Source: an uncultured Roseobacter sp. (GTDB lineage: Bacteria; Pseudomonadota; Alphaproteobacteria; Rhodobacterales; Rhodobacteraceae). Taken from it: a DNA stretch of 64,000 nt. The stretch lies in assembly GCA_947488305.1 (NCBI GenBank), contig CANKZM010000004.1:67501-131500 (forward strand), written 5' to 3'. This document shows positions 10,141-18,970 of the stretch, piece after piece; within the stretch, counting starts at the first letter, position 1, and every line of letters starts with the position of its first letter. The notes below the pieces were generated by a model. That model saw nothing but the letters and a program-made list of their open reading frames with translations, was not told the origin of the DNA and ran no database searches. The position numbers were made by a program, and so were the translations under genes.

Positions 10141-11016
10141 ATGACCACTGAAACTGAGTACACCCCGCCAAAAGTCTGGACATGGGATGCTGAAAATGGC
10201 GGCAAGTTCGCAAGCATAAATCGGCCAATTGCAGGTCCGACCCATGACAAAGAGTTACCGGTCGGCAAGCACCCGTTGCAGCTCTATTCATTGGCAACTC
10301 CAAATGGTGTGAAAGTCACCGTGATGTTGGAAGAGCTTTTGGCGCTTGGGATCAGCGAAGCGGAGTATGATGCTTGGCTCGTCAAGATTGGAGATGGGGA
10401 TCAGTTCGGCTCGGGGTTTGTCGATGTAAACCCAAACTCCAAGATACCAGCGCTGATGGATCGGTCTGGCAGCACGCCACAAAGGGTTTTCGAGTCTGGC
10501 GCAATTCTGCTGTATCTGGCGGAGAAATTCGGTCACTTTATCCCGCACGACGCCGGTGCGCGCGCGGAGACTCTATCCTGGCTCTTCTGGCAAATGGGGT
10601 CAGCCCCCTATCTGGGGGGTGGGTTTGGTCATTTCTACGCCTACGCACCGGCGAAGTTCGAATACCCGATCAATCGGTTCACGATGGAAACGAAGCGGCA
10701 GCTTGATGTGCTAGACCGCGAACTGGCCACCAAAAAATTCATTGCAGGAGACGACTATACCATCGCGGACATCGCCATCTGGCCATGGTATGGGCAACTC
10801 GTTTTGGGCCGGCTTTACGAAGCGGCGGAGTTTCTCGATGTGGAAAGCTACAAAAACGTCATGCACTGGGCGCAAAAAATTGATGCGCGCCCCGCAGTTC
10901 AACGCGGACGAATGGTCAATCGCATGTCCGGTGAACCCGAAATGCAATTGCACGAACGTCATGATGCCACAGACTTTGATACGAAAACCCAGGACAAGTT
11001 GGCCCCGACAACATAA
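10141..11016 (+). CDS. yghU: YghU-like glutathione S-transferase / disulfide-bond oxidoreductase
   Basis: 291-residue soluble enzyme. It has the YghU/YfcG-type N-terminal extension, then a thioredoxin-like domain beginning LQLYSLATPNGVKVTVMLEE, where the TPNG turn binds glutathione and replaces a catalytic Tyr or Cys, with ESGAILLYLAEK as the gamma-glutamyl site. A C-terminal helical domain contains DYTIADIAIWPWYG. E. coli YghU reduces disulfides such as 2-hydroxyethyl disulfide with GSH. The ATG at 10141 is preferred over one at 10126 because AGAGG precedes it. Divergent from the channel gene. Confidence 0.9.
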   Translation: MTTETEYTPPKVWTWDAENGGKFASINRPIAGPTHDKELPVGKHPLQLYSLATPNGVKVTVMLEELLALGISEAEYDAWLVKIGDGDQFGSGFVDVNPNSKIPALMDRSGSTPQRVFESGAILLYLAEKFGHFIPHDAGARAETLSWLFWQMGSAPYLGGGFGHFYAYAPAKFEYPINRFTMETKRQLDVLDRELATKKFIAGDDYTIADIAIWPWYGQLVLGRLYEAAEFLDVESYKNVMHWAQKIDARPAVQRGRMVNRMSGEPEMQLHERHDATDFDTKTQDKLAPTT

Positions 11017-11063
11017 GGATCACGCTGAGCATCCAGCGGCTTATGGCCGAGGGACGCCCGCGC

Positions 11064-12284
11064 TCAATCGTAGGTGCGCTGGTCCTCGATCACGAGCCCA
11101 TCTTTGGGCAGGCTGCCGGGCGGCACCAGTTCTACCCTCGCCTTGAGTTTCAATTTATCCACCACGGTCCCGGAATAGACGGACGGATCGCCGCAAGGTG
11201 TTTCAACCTGGACTGTCATGACATCCTGCTCTTGAGCGCGGCTTACGATAACGCGTGCTTTGACCACCTCATCGTGGTGCGCCACAAAAGACGCTACCTG
11301 CTCGGGTCGAACGAACATGCCCTTGATCTTGGTTGTTTGATCCGCACGCCCCAACCAGCCCTTGATCCGCTTGTTTGTACGCCCACAAGGGCTTTGGCCT
11401 GACATAAAAGCGCTCATGTCACCGGTTGCAAACCTGATCAACGGGTAATCCGGGTTCAGGGAGGTCACAATCACTTCGCCGACTTCCCCTTCTGGCACGG
11501 CATCTCCCGTGCCGGGCGTCACGATTTCAACGATGACCTCTTCATCCAGTATCAGGCCTTCCAGCGCAGAAGACTCATAAGCGATATTCCCAAGGTCTGC
11601 GGTCGCATAGCATTGCTGGCAGGCGATCCCCCTGTCTGCATAGGCGCTGCGGAGGGAGGGGAACAGAGCACCGCCGCCTACCGCCGCTTTTGTGATCGAC
11701 AAGCTGATGTCCATCTCATCCGCTTTTTCCAGAATGATCTTCAAGTAGTCAGGGGTCCCGGCATATGCGGTCGTTCCGACGTCCCTTGCCGCGATTACCT
11801 GGAGCTCAGTCTGCCCGGTGCCAGCTGGCAATACTGTTGCCCCCACTGCGCGAGCACCACTTTCAAAAATCGCGCCAGCAGGTGTCAGATGATATGCAAA
11901 ACAGTTCTGTACGATGTCATCCGCGCCGATCCCGACCGCATGCAGAAACCGACCCATCCGGAACCAATCGTTTTCAACATTGAACGGTTCATATATCGGA
12001 CCCGGCGATTGAAAAACATGGCTGAACCCAGTCGCTATTTTTGCCGTAAAACCGCCAAAAGGCAGGTCGCTAGCCTGTGCGTTTCCCAAATCTGATTTCC
12101 GCAAAACCGGTAGTTCTGCGAGGCTCGTTTCATCAATGATTTCGGCAGCATCAAAGGAATCGAGCCTACCTCCGTAGCCGGGCAAGGTCTGGCCTCTGGC
12201 AATTTGTTCGGGCAAAGCACGTGCGATATCGGCCGCGCGCTTGTCTGCGCTGCGGGTTTCTAGATCATCAAAATACTGTGCCAT
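11064..12284 (-). CDS. PaaK-like AMP-binding protein with altered P-loop
   Basis: 406 residues, similar over its length to phenylacetate-CoA ligases: the late motif GWLGRADQTTKIKGMFVRPE corresponds to the hinge and C-terminal lid of PaaK, and YPLIRFATGD to the conserved adenylate-forming core. The ATP-phosphate loop normally reading SSGTTGKP is here VFQSPGPIYEPF, so the usual Ser/Thr/Gly loop is missing. It may therefore be a divergent ligase or a non-adenylating relative. It is the last gene of the leftward Liv-type transporter operon, 139 bases after livF, suggesting that it handles the imported acid. A hairpin abuts its start codon. Confidence 0.75.
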   Translation of the reverse strand: MAQYFDDLETRSADKRAADIARALPEQIARGQTLPGYGGRLDSFDAAEIIDETSLAELPVLRKSDLGNAQASDLPFGGFTAKIATGFSHVFQSPGPIYEPFNVENDWFRMGRFLHAVGIGADDIVQNCFAYHLTPAGAIFESGARAVGATVLPAGTGQTELQVIAARDVGTTAYAGTPDYLKIILEKADEMDISLSITKAAVGGGALFPSLRSAYADRGIACQQCYATADLGNIAYESSALEGLILDEEVIVEIVTPGTGDAVPEGEVGEVIVTSLNPDYPLIRFATGDMSAFMSGQSPCGRTNKRIKGWLGRADQTTKIKGMFVRPEQVASFVAHHDEVVKARVIVSRAQEQDVMTVQVETPCGDPSVYSGTVVDKLKLKARVELVPPGSLPKDGLVIEDQRTYD

Positions 12285-12315
12285 CCCTAATCAACCAGTT
12301 CACGTTGGTTTAGGG
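12285..12315 (-). promoter_or_regulatory. Hairpin directly abutting the start codon of the PaaK-like gene
   Basis: Inverted repeat CCCTAA (12310-12315 read on the minus strand) / TTAGGG (12285-12290) with an inner ACC/GGT pair. The 3' arm ends at the base before the ATG and contains the only purine-rich AGGG available as ribosome site. Folding would hide the site. Whether this is an RNA switch, a protein-bound dyad or chance cannot be told from sequence. Confidence 0.35.
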
Positions 12316-12423
12316 TACACAAATCGGGAGTTCCGAAGGCTATTGCCCTGCTGCCTGCACACAAAGAAAAGGATCTATCAGGTCTCGAAAAAATAATTCT
12401 GGTCATTTAATTTCTCCAATCAA

Positions 12424-13260
12424 TCACGACAGCCACCGCTTGCGGCGGCGATAGCTGCGGACATCGCGAAACGACTTGCGGCCCTGTTCGGACATGCCAA
12501 GGTAAAATTCCTTCACGTCCGGATTTTCGCGGAGCTCAGCAGCAGGCCCGTCCATAACAACACGCCCGGACTCCAAAATATACCCGTAATGCGCGAACCT
12601 GAGCGCTACGTTGGTATTTTGTTCCGCCAGAAGGAAGGTTACCCCTTCATTCTCGTTTACGGATTTTACAATTTCAAAAATTTGTTCAACCAATTGCGGG
12701 GCCAACCCCATGGATGGCTCATCCAACAGAATGGTCTCCGGCTTGGACATCAAGGCGCGCCCGATAGCCGTCATTTGCTGTTCTCCGCCGGATGTATAGC
12801 CAGCCTGAGACTTGCGCCGCTCTTTCAGCCTTGGAAAATAATTATAGACTAGTTCGAGGTCACGCTGGATGGCGGCATTTCCGTCGCGCCGGGTATAGGC
12901 ACCGGTGAGCAGGTTTTCCTCAACCGTCAGGTGTTCGAAACAGTGCCGCCCTTCCATGACCTGTACGACGCCCGACTTGACGATGTCCGCAGGGTCCTGA
13001 TGCTGAATTACCTTGTCACGGTATTTGATCGAACCCTTGGTCACTTCACCACGTTCCGAGGCCAAAAGCCCGGAGATCGCCTTGAGTGTCGTTGTCTTGC
13101 CTGCGCCGTTGCCGCCCAGTAGGGCCGTTATGCCGCCCTTTGGTACGTTGAGGCTCGCCCCTTTCAACACAAGGATCACGTGATTGTAGATCACCTCGAT
13201 GTTGTTGACTTCCAAAACGGTGTCGGTAGTGGCTTCAACTGTGGCCGGCTTGTCGAGCAT
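12424..13260 (-). CDS. livF: Branched-chain-amino-acid-type ABC transporter ATPase (LivF)
   Basis: 278-residue cytoplasmic ATPase of an HAAT-family importer. Walker A is GGNGAGKTT (49-57), the Q-loop region precedes GAYTRRDG, the ABC signature reads TSGGE (156-160, usually LSGGE) and Walker B is ILLDEP (177-182). The C-terminus is longer than typical LivF, ending in a basic YRRRKRWLS tail. An ATG at 13260 with AAGG nine bases upstream is preferred over a GTG three codons earlier. Works with LivG, LivH, LivM and the binding protein of the same operon. Confidence 0.9.
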   Translation of the reverse strand: MLDKPATVEATTDTVLEVNNIEVIYNHVILVLKGASLNVPKGGITALLGGNGAGKTTTLKAISGLLASERGEVTKGSIKYRDKVIQHQDPADIVKSGVVQVMEGRHCFEHLTVEENLLTGAYTRRDGNAAIQRDLELVYNYFPRLKERRKSQAGYTSGGEQQMTAIGRALMSKPETILLDEPSMGLAPQLVEQIFEIVKSVNENEGVTFLLAEQNTNVALRFAHYGYILESGRVVMDGPAAELRENPDVKEFYLGMSEQGRKSFRDVRSYRRRKRWLS

Positions 13261-13285
13261 GGGCGGCACCCTTCAAATCTATGGA

Positions 13286-13311
13286 TCCCGGCGACCCGAA
13301 AGCCGCCGGGA
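13286..13311 (-). other. Intercistronic hairpin between binding protein gene and livF
   Basis: Perfect 8-bp inverted repeat TCCCGGCG (13286-13293) / CGCCGGGA (13304-13311) with a 10-base loop in the gap after the binding-protein gene. There is no T run, so it is more likely an mRNA-stabilising or processing structure that raises binding-protein expression over the downstream ATPase than a terminator. Confidence 0.55.
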
Positions 13312-13319
13312 GAAACGTC

Positions 13320-14603
13320 TCAGTTACAGCGCTCTTCGATGTTGTTTTCGGCCGCATAAGCAGCGCTGTCTTCCGCGATCAGCGGATCGATCACAGATTT
13401 ATCGGATTCGATGAAATCGGTGATCAGCGTCCACGTCTTGTCCGAAGCGTTCCACTGCTGCACCGCACCTTTGCCGGAACCGCCGTGGTTTTCGCAGGTA
13501 ACCTTGAACGCCGGAGCGAAATTGGCAAAACCAAGCTCTGTCATACGCTCATCGGACATATCCAACGCTTCCATGCCATCGCGCATCATGCCGGGCGTGA
13601 TATCGCCAACCCCGTGGATTTCCTGTGCGATACGCGCCGCTTCTGCCGCAAGCATCGCCGCATACAGCGCACGGTTGTACAGCACAGTACCCATCTGGTC
13701 GCCGTTGCCCGCCGCAAGGCCCTTGTCATAAACATGGCTTTTCAGGTCCTCGTAAACGCCGTAGTCCCTTCCAGGTGCTGACAGCGCGAGTGCCTTGTAG
13801 CCGTTGGCCTTGTCGCCGACAGGCTCCACATCATTTTCCGATCCGGACCACCAGACACCAATGAAGTTTTCCATCGGGAAGCGAATGTTGGCAGCTTCCT
13901 GAATGGCGACTTGGTTCATCACGCCCCAGCCCCACATCAGGACATAGTCAGGCCGCTGCTGTCGGATCGAAAGCCATTGAGACTTCTGCTCTTGACCGGG
14001 GTGGTCAACGGCCAGAAGACTCAGCTCGAAACCGTGTTTCTTGGAAAGCTCTTCCAGCGTACGGATAGGCTCCTTGCCGTATGCGGAGTTATGATAGACC
14101 AGCGCGATTTTCTTACCGGTAATGTCCCCTCCGGACACATCAATGATGTGCTTGATCGCAATCGAGGCCGCATCCCAGTAACTACCGGGGTAATTGAATA
14201 CATGGCTGAACACCTTACCGTTCTTGGCGGAGGTCCGGCCATAGCCCATCGAGTGGATTGGGATGTCATCCGCCGTCGCTTTGGGGATCAGCTGATATGT
14301 GATGCCCGTGGAATAGGGTTGATAGACCAACGACCCTTCGCCCTTGGTGCTCTCATAGCACTCGACACCCTTTTCGGTATTGTACCCGGTCTCACAGGAC
14401 ACAACGCGGGTCTCGACGCCACCAATGCCGCCATCTCGCTCGTTGAGCATCGTGAAATAGTCCTGATAGCCATCCGCCAGTGGAATCCCGTTCGCCGCGT
14501 AAGGGCCGGTTCTGTAGTCAAGCGACGGAAACACAAGGTCCGCCATAACCGGGCTTGCCGCCATCAGGGCCGCTGTGGCCCAGGTTGCCAGTTTCATCTT
14601 CAT
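13320..14603 (-). CDS. ABC transporter periplasmic binding protein (HAAT family)
   Basis: 427 residues with a 21-residue signal peptide (cleavage after PVMA). The mature protein is a type I periplasmic fold like LivJ-type receptors, with GGVETRVVSCETGYN and KKIALVYHNSAYGKEP segments. GAGGT lies before the ATG. It is flanked by livM and livF. The company of two acyl-CoA-ligase-like genes suggests that the ligand is a carboxylic acid, perhaps aromatic or aliphatic, rather than a branched-chain amino acid; this is inference. Two cysteines in the mature part (about residues 69 and 81) could form a disulfide. Confidence 0.9.
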   Translation of the reverse strand: MKMKLATWATAALMAASPVMADLVFPSLDYRTGPYAANGIPLADGYQDYFTMLNERDGGIGGVETRVVSCETGYNTEKGVECYESTKGEGSLVYQPYSTGITYQLIPKATADDIPIHSMGYGRTSAKNGKVFSHVFNYPGSYWDAASIAIKHIIDVSGGDITGKKIALVYHNSAYGKEPIRTLEELSKKHGFELSLLAVDHPGQEQKSQWLSIRQQRPDYVLMWGWGVMNQVAIQEAANIRFPMENFIGVWWSGSENDVEPVGDKANGYKALALSAPGRDYGVYEDLKSHVYDKGLAAGNGDQMGTVLYNRALYAAMLAAEAARIAQEIHGVGDITPGMMRDGMEALDMSDERMTELGFANFAPAFKVTCENHGGSGKGAVQQWNASDKTWTLITDFIESDKSVIDPLIAEDSAAYAAENNIEERCN

Positions 14604-14692
14604 CGGTGTACCTCCCTTGGTTTTTCTCCGATGTGCCGGTCACCCGGCATCTGTTGAGCGGGTAGATCCCGCCTTCATACCGCAACCTGACC

Positions 14693-15769
14693 CTAATGCG
14701 GGAAAGGCCACAACCGTAATTTTTCTTTTGCAACGCGCCATAGCTGTGCCAGCCCATGAGGTTCCGCGATCAGGAAGACCACGATCAGCCCACCCACAAT
14801 CACAAGGTTCAAATGCGCCACGATATCCGTGGGCCACCCAAGCATATCCGCCCCGATGACCTTCAGCACGACCGGCAGCAGCACCAGAAACGCCGCCCCA
14901 GCAAAACAACCGAAGATCGACCCGAGCCCCCCAATGATGATCATGAAGAGCACAAGGAATGACTTGGTGATGCCAAAAACCTCACCGACCTCGACCGCCC
15001 CCAGATAGACCGCAAAGAACAGTGCACCTGAGATGCCCACAAAGAAGGAGCTGACTGCAAAAGCTGTCAGCTTCGCTTTCAGGGGGTTCACCCCGATGAT
15101 TTCTGCTGCGATGTCCATATCCCGGATCGCCATCCACTGCCGCCCCATCGCGCCCCGCGTCAGGTTCCGTGCCAACACCGCGCTCAGAATGGTGAAAAAC
15201 AGACAAAAGAGATAGGTGGCCCAGGCTTCGGTATTAGGGCCAGTGATCAGAATGCCGAAGGTATCCCGCTCAGGCGCGTTGATTTGGCCAGAAGCGGAGT
15301 AGTTATAGAACCAAGACACCTTGTTGAACATCCAGACCAGAAAGAACTGCGCGGCCAGAGTGGCCACCGCGAGGTAGAACCCCTTGATCCGCAAAGACGG
15401 CAGCCCGAAAAGCACGCCCACCGCCGCCGTGATCCCGCCCGCAAGCAGCACATGGATGAACATGCTGACCTCCGGAAAAGCCGTCATCAGCTTGTAACAG
15501 GCATAAGCCCCCACGGCCATGAAAGCCCCGGTCCCAAGGCTCACCTGCCCGCAATAGCCCACCAGAATGTTCAACCCGATGGCCGCGATCGAATAGATCA
15601 GGAAAGGCATGAAGATCGAATTCACCCAATAGTCATTAATCATGAAAGGGATTACGAAAATCGCGATGAAGAGCACAACGTAGTAGCGATACCGGTCAAA
15701 TTTGATCGGGAATGTCTGGCTGTCTTCGGGATAGGTGGTGCTGAAATCACCGGCTTCACGGTAGAGCAT
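14693..15769 (-). CDS. livM: ABC transporter permease (LivM)
   Basis: 358-residue inner-membrane permease. About ten hydrophobic segments are visible, with the family segments LNILVGYCGQVSLGTGAFMA and FYLAVATLAAQFF, and the EAA-like loop MAIRDMDIAAEIIGVNPLKA that contacts the ATPase. It has an N-terminal cytoplasmic stretch of about 28 residues. The ATG overlaps the stop of the upstream 97-residue gene by one base (TAATG), so the two are translationally coupled. Confidence 0.92.
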   Translation of the reverse strand: MLYREAGDFSTTYPEDSQTFPIKFDRYRYYVVLFIAIFVIPFMINDYWVNSIFMPFLIYSIAAIGLNILVGYCGQVSLGTGAFMAVGAYACYKLMTAFPEVSMFIHVLLAGGITAAVGVLFGLPSLRIKGFYLAVATLAAQFFLVWMFNKVSWFYNYSASGQINAPERDTFGILITGPNTEAWATYLFCLFFTILSAVLARNLTRGAMGRQWMAIRDMDIAAEIIGVNPLKAKLTAFAVSSFFVGISGALFFAVYLGAVEVGEVFGITKSFLVLFMIIIGGLGSIFGCFAGAAFLVLLPVVLKVIGADMLGWPTDIVAHLNLVIVGGLIVVFLIAEPHGLAQLWRVAKEKLRLWPFPH

Positions 15770-16062
15770 TAACGTCCCCTTCCTCTATCGCTTAACTCAG
15801 AAGAAGTACTTTGCAATGCTAGTACTTCTAGGCGCAAGTCGGACAACTCTTGTTCAGCTTGAGACAAGTCGCCCATAAGGTTGTTCACTTGAACAACGAG
15901 ACCTGAGATTTGCTCTTTTAGCTTTTCGATTTCAAAACTCAATGCGACGCCCGTCACAATCAAAACCGCAACAAACAAAGCGCGGTCGGAAAGGGCATCT
16001 ACCCATCCCCCGGCAAGAAGCGAAAACGCTCCGATCAAAAGTATTATCACACTGTTCTTCAC
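15769..16062 (-). CDS. Small membrane-anchored coiled-coil protein, unknown
   Basis: 97 residues starting at a GTG. Two hydrophobic segments (about residues 4-20 and 27-43) are followed by a heptad-like region, EKLKEQISGLVVQVNNLMGD and on through LSQAEQELSDLRLEV, which is a probable coiled coil. No family recognised. It lies inside the liv operon and its stop overlaps the livM start, so it is cotranslated with the permease. It may be an accessory subunit or simply a passenger. The ribosome site (AGAAGAG) is weak. Confidence 0.5.
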   Translation of the reverse strand: MKNSVIILLIGAFSLLAGGWVDALSDRALFVAVLIVTGVALSFEIEKLKEQISGLVVQVNNLMGDLSQAEQELSDLRLEVLALQSTSSELSDRGRGR

Positions 16063-16182
16063 GTTCTCTTCTCGCAGATCTTCACAGCAACACCATTAAC
16101 CAAACAACCAGAAACCACGGCATTTCCCAAATTTGCCCCAATTGCTCTGGCACTTCTGTTCGCGTGGGAAGGAGTGGGTCTG

Positions 16183-16515
16183 ATGACGGCAATGCTGAAC
16201 GAATTGCGCGCCCTCGATGCGCGGTACAAACAAGGGGAACTCTCCGCGATCGAATACGCGGCGGAGCGGGCAGCACTTTTGTACGAAGTGGAAGAGGCGC
16301 AGACCGACTTCGTCGAACCCGCTCCCAGACCGGTGCGCGCCAAGACAGGCTCAACGGCCTTTGGCTTCAGCATCGTGATCTGCCTTTTGGTCATGGGGCT
16401 TTGTCTCAGCCTAACGTTGCTCTTTCTGCCAAACATCAACCTCGCTCTTACTCTTGGTGTGACGATCCTCGCGGCACTCTGCGTGGCGCTGTTGCAGGAA
16501 AAGGAAGAAGAATAG
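16183..16515 (+). CDS. Small membrane protein on the strand opposite the liv operon
   Basis: 110 residues. A polar, acidic N-terminal half (MTAMLNELRALDARYKQGEL, similar in style to short SHOCT-like helical motifs) is followed by two transmembrane segments (about residues 60-105) and a charged EKEEE end. The ATG at 16183 has AAGGAG eight bases upstream, which strongly supports translation. It is transcribed against the surrounding liv operon, and its stop codon directly abuts the livH stop (no bases between them). Function unknown. Confidence 0.6.
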   Translation: MTAMLNELRALDARYKQGELSAIEYAAERAALLYEVEEAQTDFVEPAPRPVRAKTGSTAFGFSIVICLLVMGLCLSLTLLFLPNINLALTLGVTILAALCVALLQEKEEE

Positions 16516-17505
16516 CTAGACGCGCTCAATGATTTTCTCCCCAAACAGGCCCTGCGGTCGGAACAGCAAGAAGATCAACGCCAGCATATAGGCAAACCAG
16601 TTTTCCGTCGCTCCGCCCAGATAGGGCTGCCCGATCAGGAACTCGAAAAGTTTCTCGCCCACCCCGATGATAAGCCCGCCCACGATGGCACCGGGGATCG
16701 AGGTGAATCCTCCTAGCATGAGTACCGGCAGCGCCTTCAGCGCAATGAGGCTCAAAGAGAACTGAACGCCAGATTTCGCCCCCCACATGATGCCCGCGAC
16801 AAGCGCCACAAACCCTGCCAGCGACCAGACCAAAATCCAGATGAAGTTGAGCGAAACCCCCACAGAAAGGGCTGCCTGATGGTCGTCCGCCACCGCGCGC
16901 ATCGCCCGACCCTGCTTGGTGTATTGCGCAAAGAGCACCAGTACCAGCACAAGCACCGCCGCAACCACCGACGCCACGATGTCCAGATTGTCGATGAAGA
17001 ACCCATAGCCAAAGGCTTCGAACGTCACGCGGTCGATGGTCTCATTAATGCCTTGTGGCAGCCCGACCTCCAGCGTTTTGATGTCGGAGCCCCACATCAA
17101 ATCGCCTACTCCTTCAAGGAAATAGGCAAGCCCGATGGTGGCCATGAAAAGGATAATCGGCTCCTGTCCCACGAGGTACCGGAAGATGAACCGCTGCACG
17201 AGGTAGCTGAACAGGATCATGACTCCCACGGTCAGAATGATCGCCGCCAGCGCGGGCACGGTCCAGCCAAAGTAATGAATCTCCGTGCCGAAGATCGCGT
17301 TGATGAGATGCGCAAAGGGCACCAGCCCGTTCATGATCCCGTAGAGCGTCATCGCAGCAAAAAGCGCCATGACCCCTTGGGCGAAGTTGAAAATTCCGCT
17401 GGCCTTGTAGATCAGTACGAACCCCAGCGCCACAAGCGCATAAAGCACCCCGGCCATCAGGCCGTTGAGGAAGACTTCGGTGGCGAAAAGGAGTTGCTCA
17501 GGCAT
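16516..17505 (-). CDS. livH: ABC transporter permease (LivH)
   Basis: 329-residue inner-membrane permease with the LivH N-terminal pattern LNGLMAGVLYALVALGFVLI followed by YKASGIFNFAQGVM, and the cytoplasmic loop RAMRAVADDHQAALSVGVSL that docks on the ATPase. Length is a little above the usual 290-300 because of an insertion after the third helix (INAIFGTEIHYFGW). It pairs with LivM. It is separated from livM by two small unrelated genes, which is unusual, as livH and livM are normally adjacent. Confidence 0.93.
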   Translation of the reverse strand: MPEQLLFATEVFLNGLMAGVLYALVALGFVLIYKASGIFNFAQGVMALFAAMTLYGIMNGLVPFAHLINAIFGTEIHYFGWTVPALAAIILTVGVMILFSYLVQRFIFRYLVGQEPIILFMATIGLAYFLEGVGDLMWGSDIKTLEVGLPQGINETIDRVTFEAFGYGFFIDNLDIVASVVAAVLVLVLVLFAQYTKQGRAMRAVADDHQAALSVGVSLNFIWILVWSLAGFVALVAGIMWGAKSGVQFSLSLIALKALPVLMLGGFTSIPGAIVGGLIIGVGEKLFEFLIGQPYLGGATENWFAYMLALIFLLFRPQGLFGEKIIERV

Positions 17506-17517
17506 AGGGATCCTCTA

Positions 17518-18159
17518 TCAGTTCAACGGCAAGCTTGTGCCGAGTGGCGGCCAGCGATACGAGGAAATCTTCATTGAGCCATGCTTTCTCTCGCCGATCA
17601 GGCTGATATCAACGGTGATTGGAAAATTCCGATTACCGGCCACGGTAAAACTATAACCGCCAATCCAAGCCTCTGGGACACTCTTTATCCGGTCTGGGCC
17701 ATATTCAAGAATTTCGAAAGACGTGTCGTTTGCGTTCAGCAATTCTCTGAGTCTTTTCGGTGAAACTTGGAAGGCTTCAACTCGAACCCGTTTCCAAACG
17801 ACCATGCAAGCATCAAACTCATTATTTACATAAAGAAGTTCTACAACAGGACCAAATTGATGTTGATACGTAGAGTAACTTAACTCGGTCACACCGCTCG
17901 GGAGAGGTTCTTCATTAAATGAACCTCTGAATTCCAACCCTGACACATCAGCATTGCCCGTCTCCAGCATTGGCAAGGCACAGTGGGTTTGAAAAGTCGA
18001 AATCATTGGGCCGAGAACTTCACCTAGCTCGAAATGCACGGGCGAGACATCGTGAGCATCTGCGCTACCACCCCCAAATGGGGAAATAAGCGCGATCACC
18101 GCAATCTGACCGAGTACCGACGCAATACCGACGTTTAACCGAAGCCCAAAATCAGTCAT
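17518..18159 (-). CDS. Putative exported protein of unknown function within liv operon
   Basis: 213 residues with an N-terminal hydrophobic segment (VGIASVLGQIAVIALISPF), either a signal peptide or anchor, then a mixed soluble domain with cysteines at CALPML and ACMVVW. No family recognised. The ATG lies inside the end of livG (8-base overlap) and livH begins 12 bases after its stop, so it is part of the same transcript. Its location between the ATPase and permease genes suggests a periplasmic accessory role, but nothing in the sequence proves it. Confidence 0.55.
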   Translation of the reverse strand: MTDFGLRLNVGIASVLGQIAVIALISPFGGGSADAHDVSPVHFELGEVLGPMISTFQTHCALPMLETGNADVSGLEFRGSFNEEPLPSGVTELSYSTYQHQFGPVVELLYVNNEFDACMVVWKRVRVEAFQVSPKRLRELLNANDTSFEILEYGPDRIKSVPEAWIGGYSFTVAGNRNFPITVDISLIGERKHGSMKISSYRWPPLGTSLPLN

Positions 18160-18970
18160 GGCTGACCCCCAGATAGGCGTCGATTACGCTCTGATTGTTG
18201 CGCACCTCATCCGGCGTGCCGTCTCCGATCTTTTTGCCATAGTCCATCACAACCACACGGTCGGAGAGGTCCATGACCACGCCCATATCGTGTTCAATCA
18301 AAGCGATCGTGGTGCCGAATTCATCGTTCACGTCCAAAACAAAGCGGCTCATGTCCTCTTTTTCCTCGACGTTCATGCCCGCCATCGGCTCGTCCAGAAG
18401 CAACAGCGAGGGCTCCGCCACCAGCGCCCGCGCCAGTTCGACACGCTTTTTCAAACCATATGGCAGCCGCGCCACGGGTGTCTTGCGGATCGCCTGAATC
18501 TCAAGGAAATCGATGATCTTTTCAGCGATTTCCCGGTTTTCGGTTTCTTCCGCTTCAGCCTTTCCGCGCCAGATCGCCTGCCCCAGCATACCCGTCTTCA
18601 TATGGGTCAGACGCCCGGTCATGACGTTGTCGAGCACCGACATCCCCTCAAAGAGCGCGATGTTCTGGAACGTCCGCGCGATTCCTTGACGTGCGACTTG
18701 GTAGGGCTTCATCGGCGGGCGAGGGCTGCCCTGATACCAGACCTCGCCTTCCTGCGGGATATAAAAGCCGGAAATTACGTTCAGCATCGAGGATTTGCCC
18801 GCCCCATTCGGCCCGATGATCGCGCGGATCTCGCCTTCGCGGATATCGAAGGAGATATCCTTGATCGCCTCGACCCCTCCGAACCGCAGCGTGATGTTCT
18901 TCATCTCCATCAGAACGCCACCGATCTTGCGGCCATCCTCGGTGATGTATCCTTCTGTCTGGTCAAGCAT
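18152..18970 (-). CDS. livG: Branched-chain-amino-acid-type ABC transporter ATPase (LivG)
   Basis: 272-residue ATPase, partner of LivF. Walker A is GPNGAGKSS (53-61), the signature is LPYGLKKRVE (169-178, the LivG-type form of LSYG), Walker B is LLLDEP (190-195) and the switch His lies in ALIEHDMGVVM. The C-terminal LivG extension (TPDEVRNNQSVIDAYLG) is present. GAGGA lies five bases before the ATG. It begins 84 bases after the acyl-CoA synthetase gene. Confidence 0.95.
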   Translation of the reverse strand: MLDQTEGYITEDGRKIGGVLMEMKNITLRFGGVEAIKDISFDIREGEIRAIIGPNGAGKSSMLNVISGFYIPQEGEVWYQGSPRPPMKPYQVARQGIARTFQNIALFEGMSVLDNVMTGRLTHMKTGMLGQAIWRGKAEAEETENREIAEKIIDFLEIQAIRKTPVARLPYGLKKRVELARALVAEPSLLLLDEPMAGMNVEEKEDMSRFVLDVNDEFGTTIALIEHDMGVVMDLSDRVVVMDYGKKIGDGTPDEVRNNQSVIDAYLGVSHD

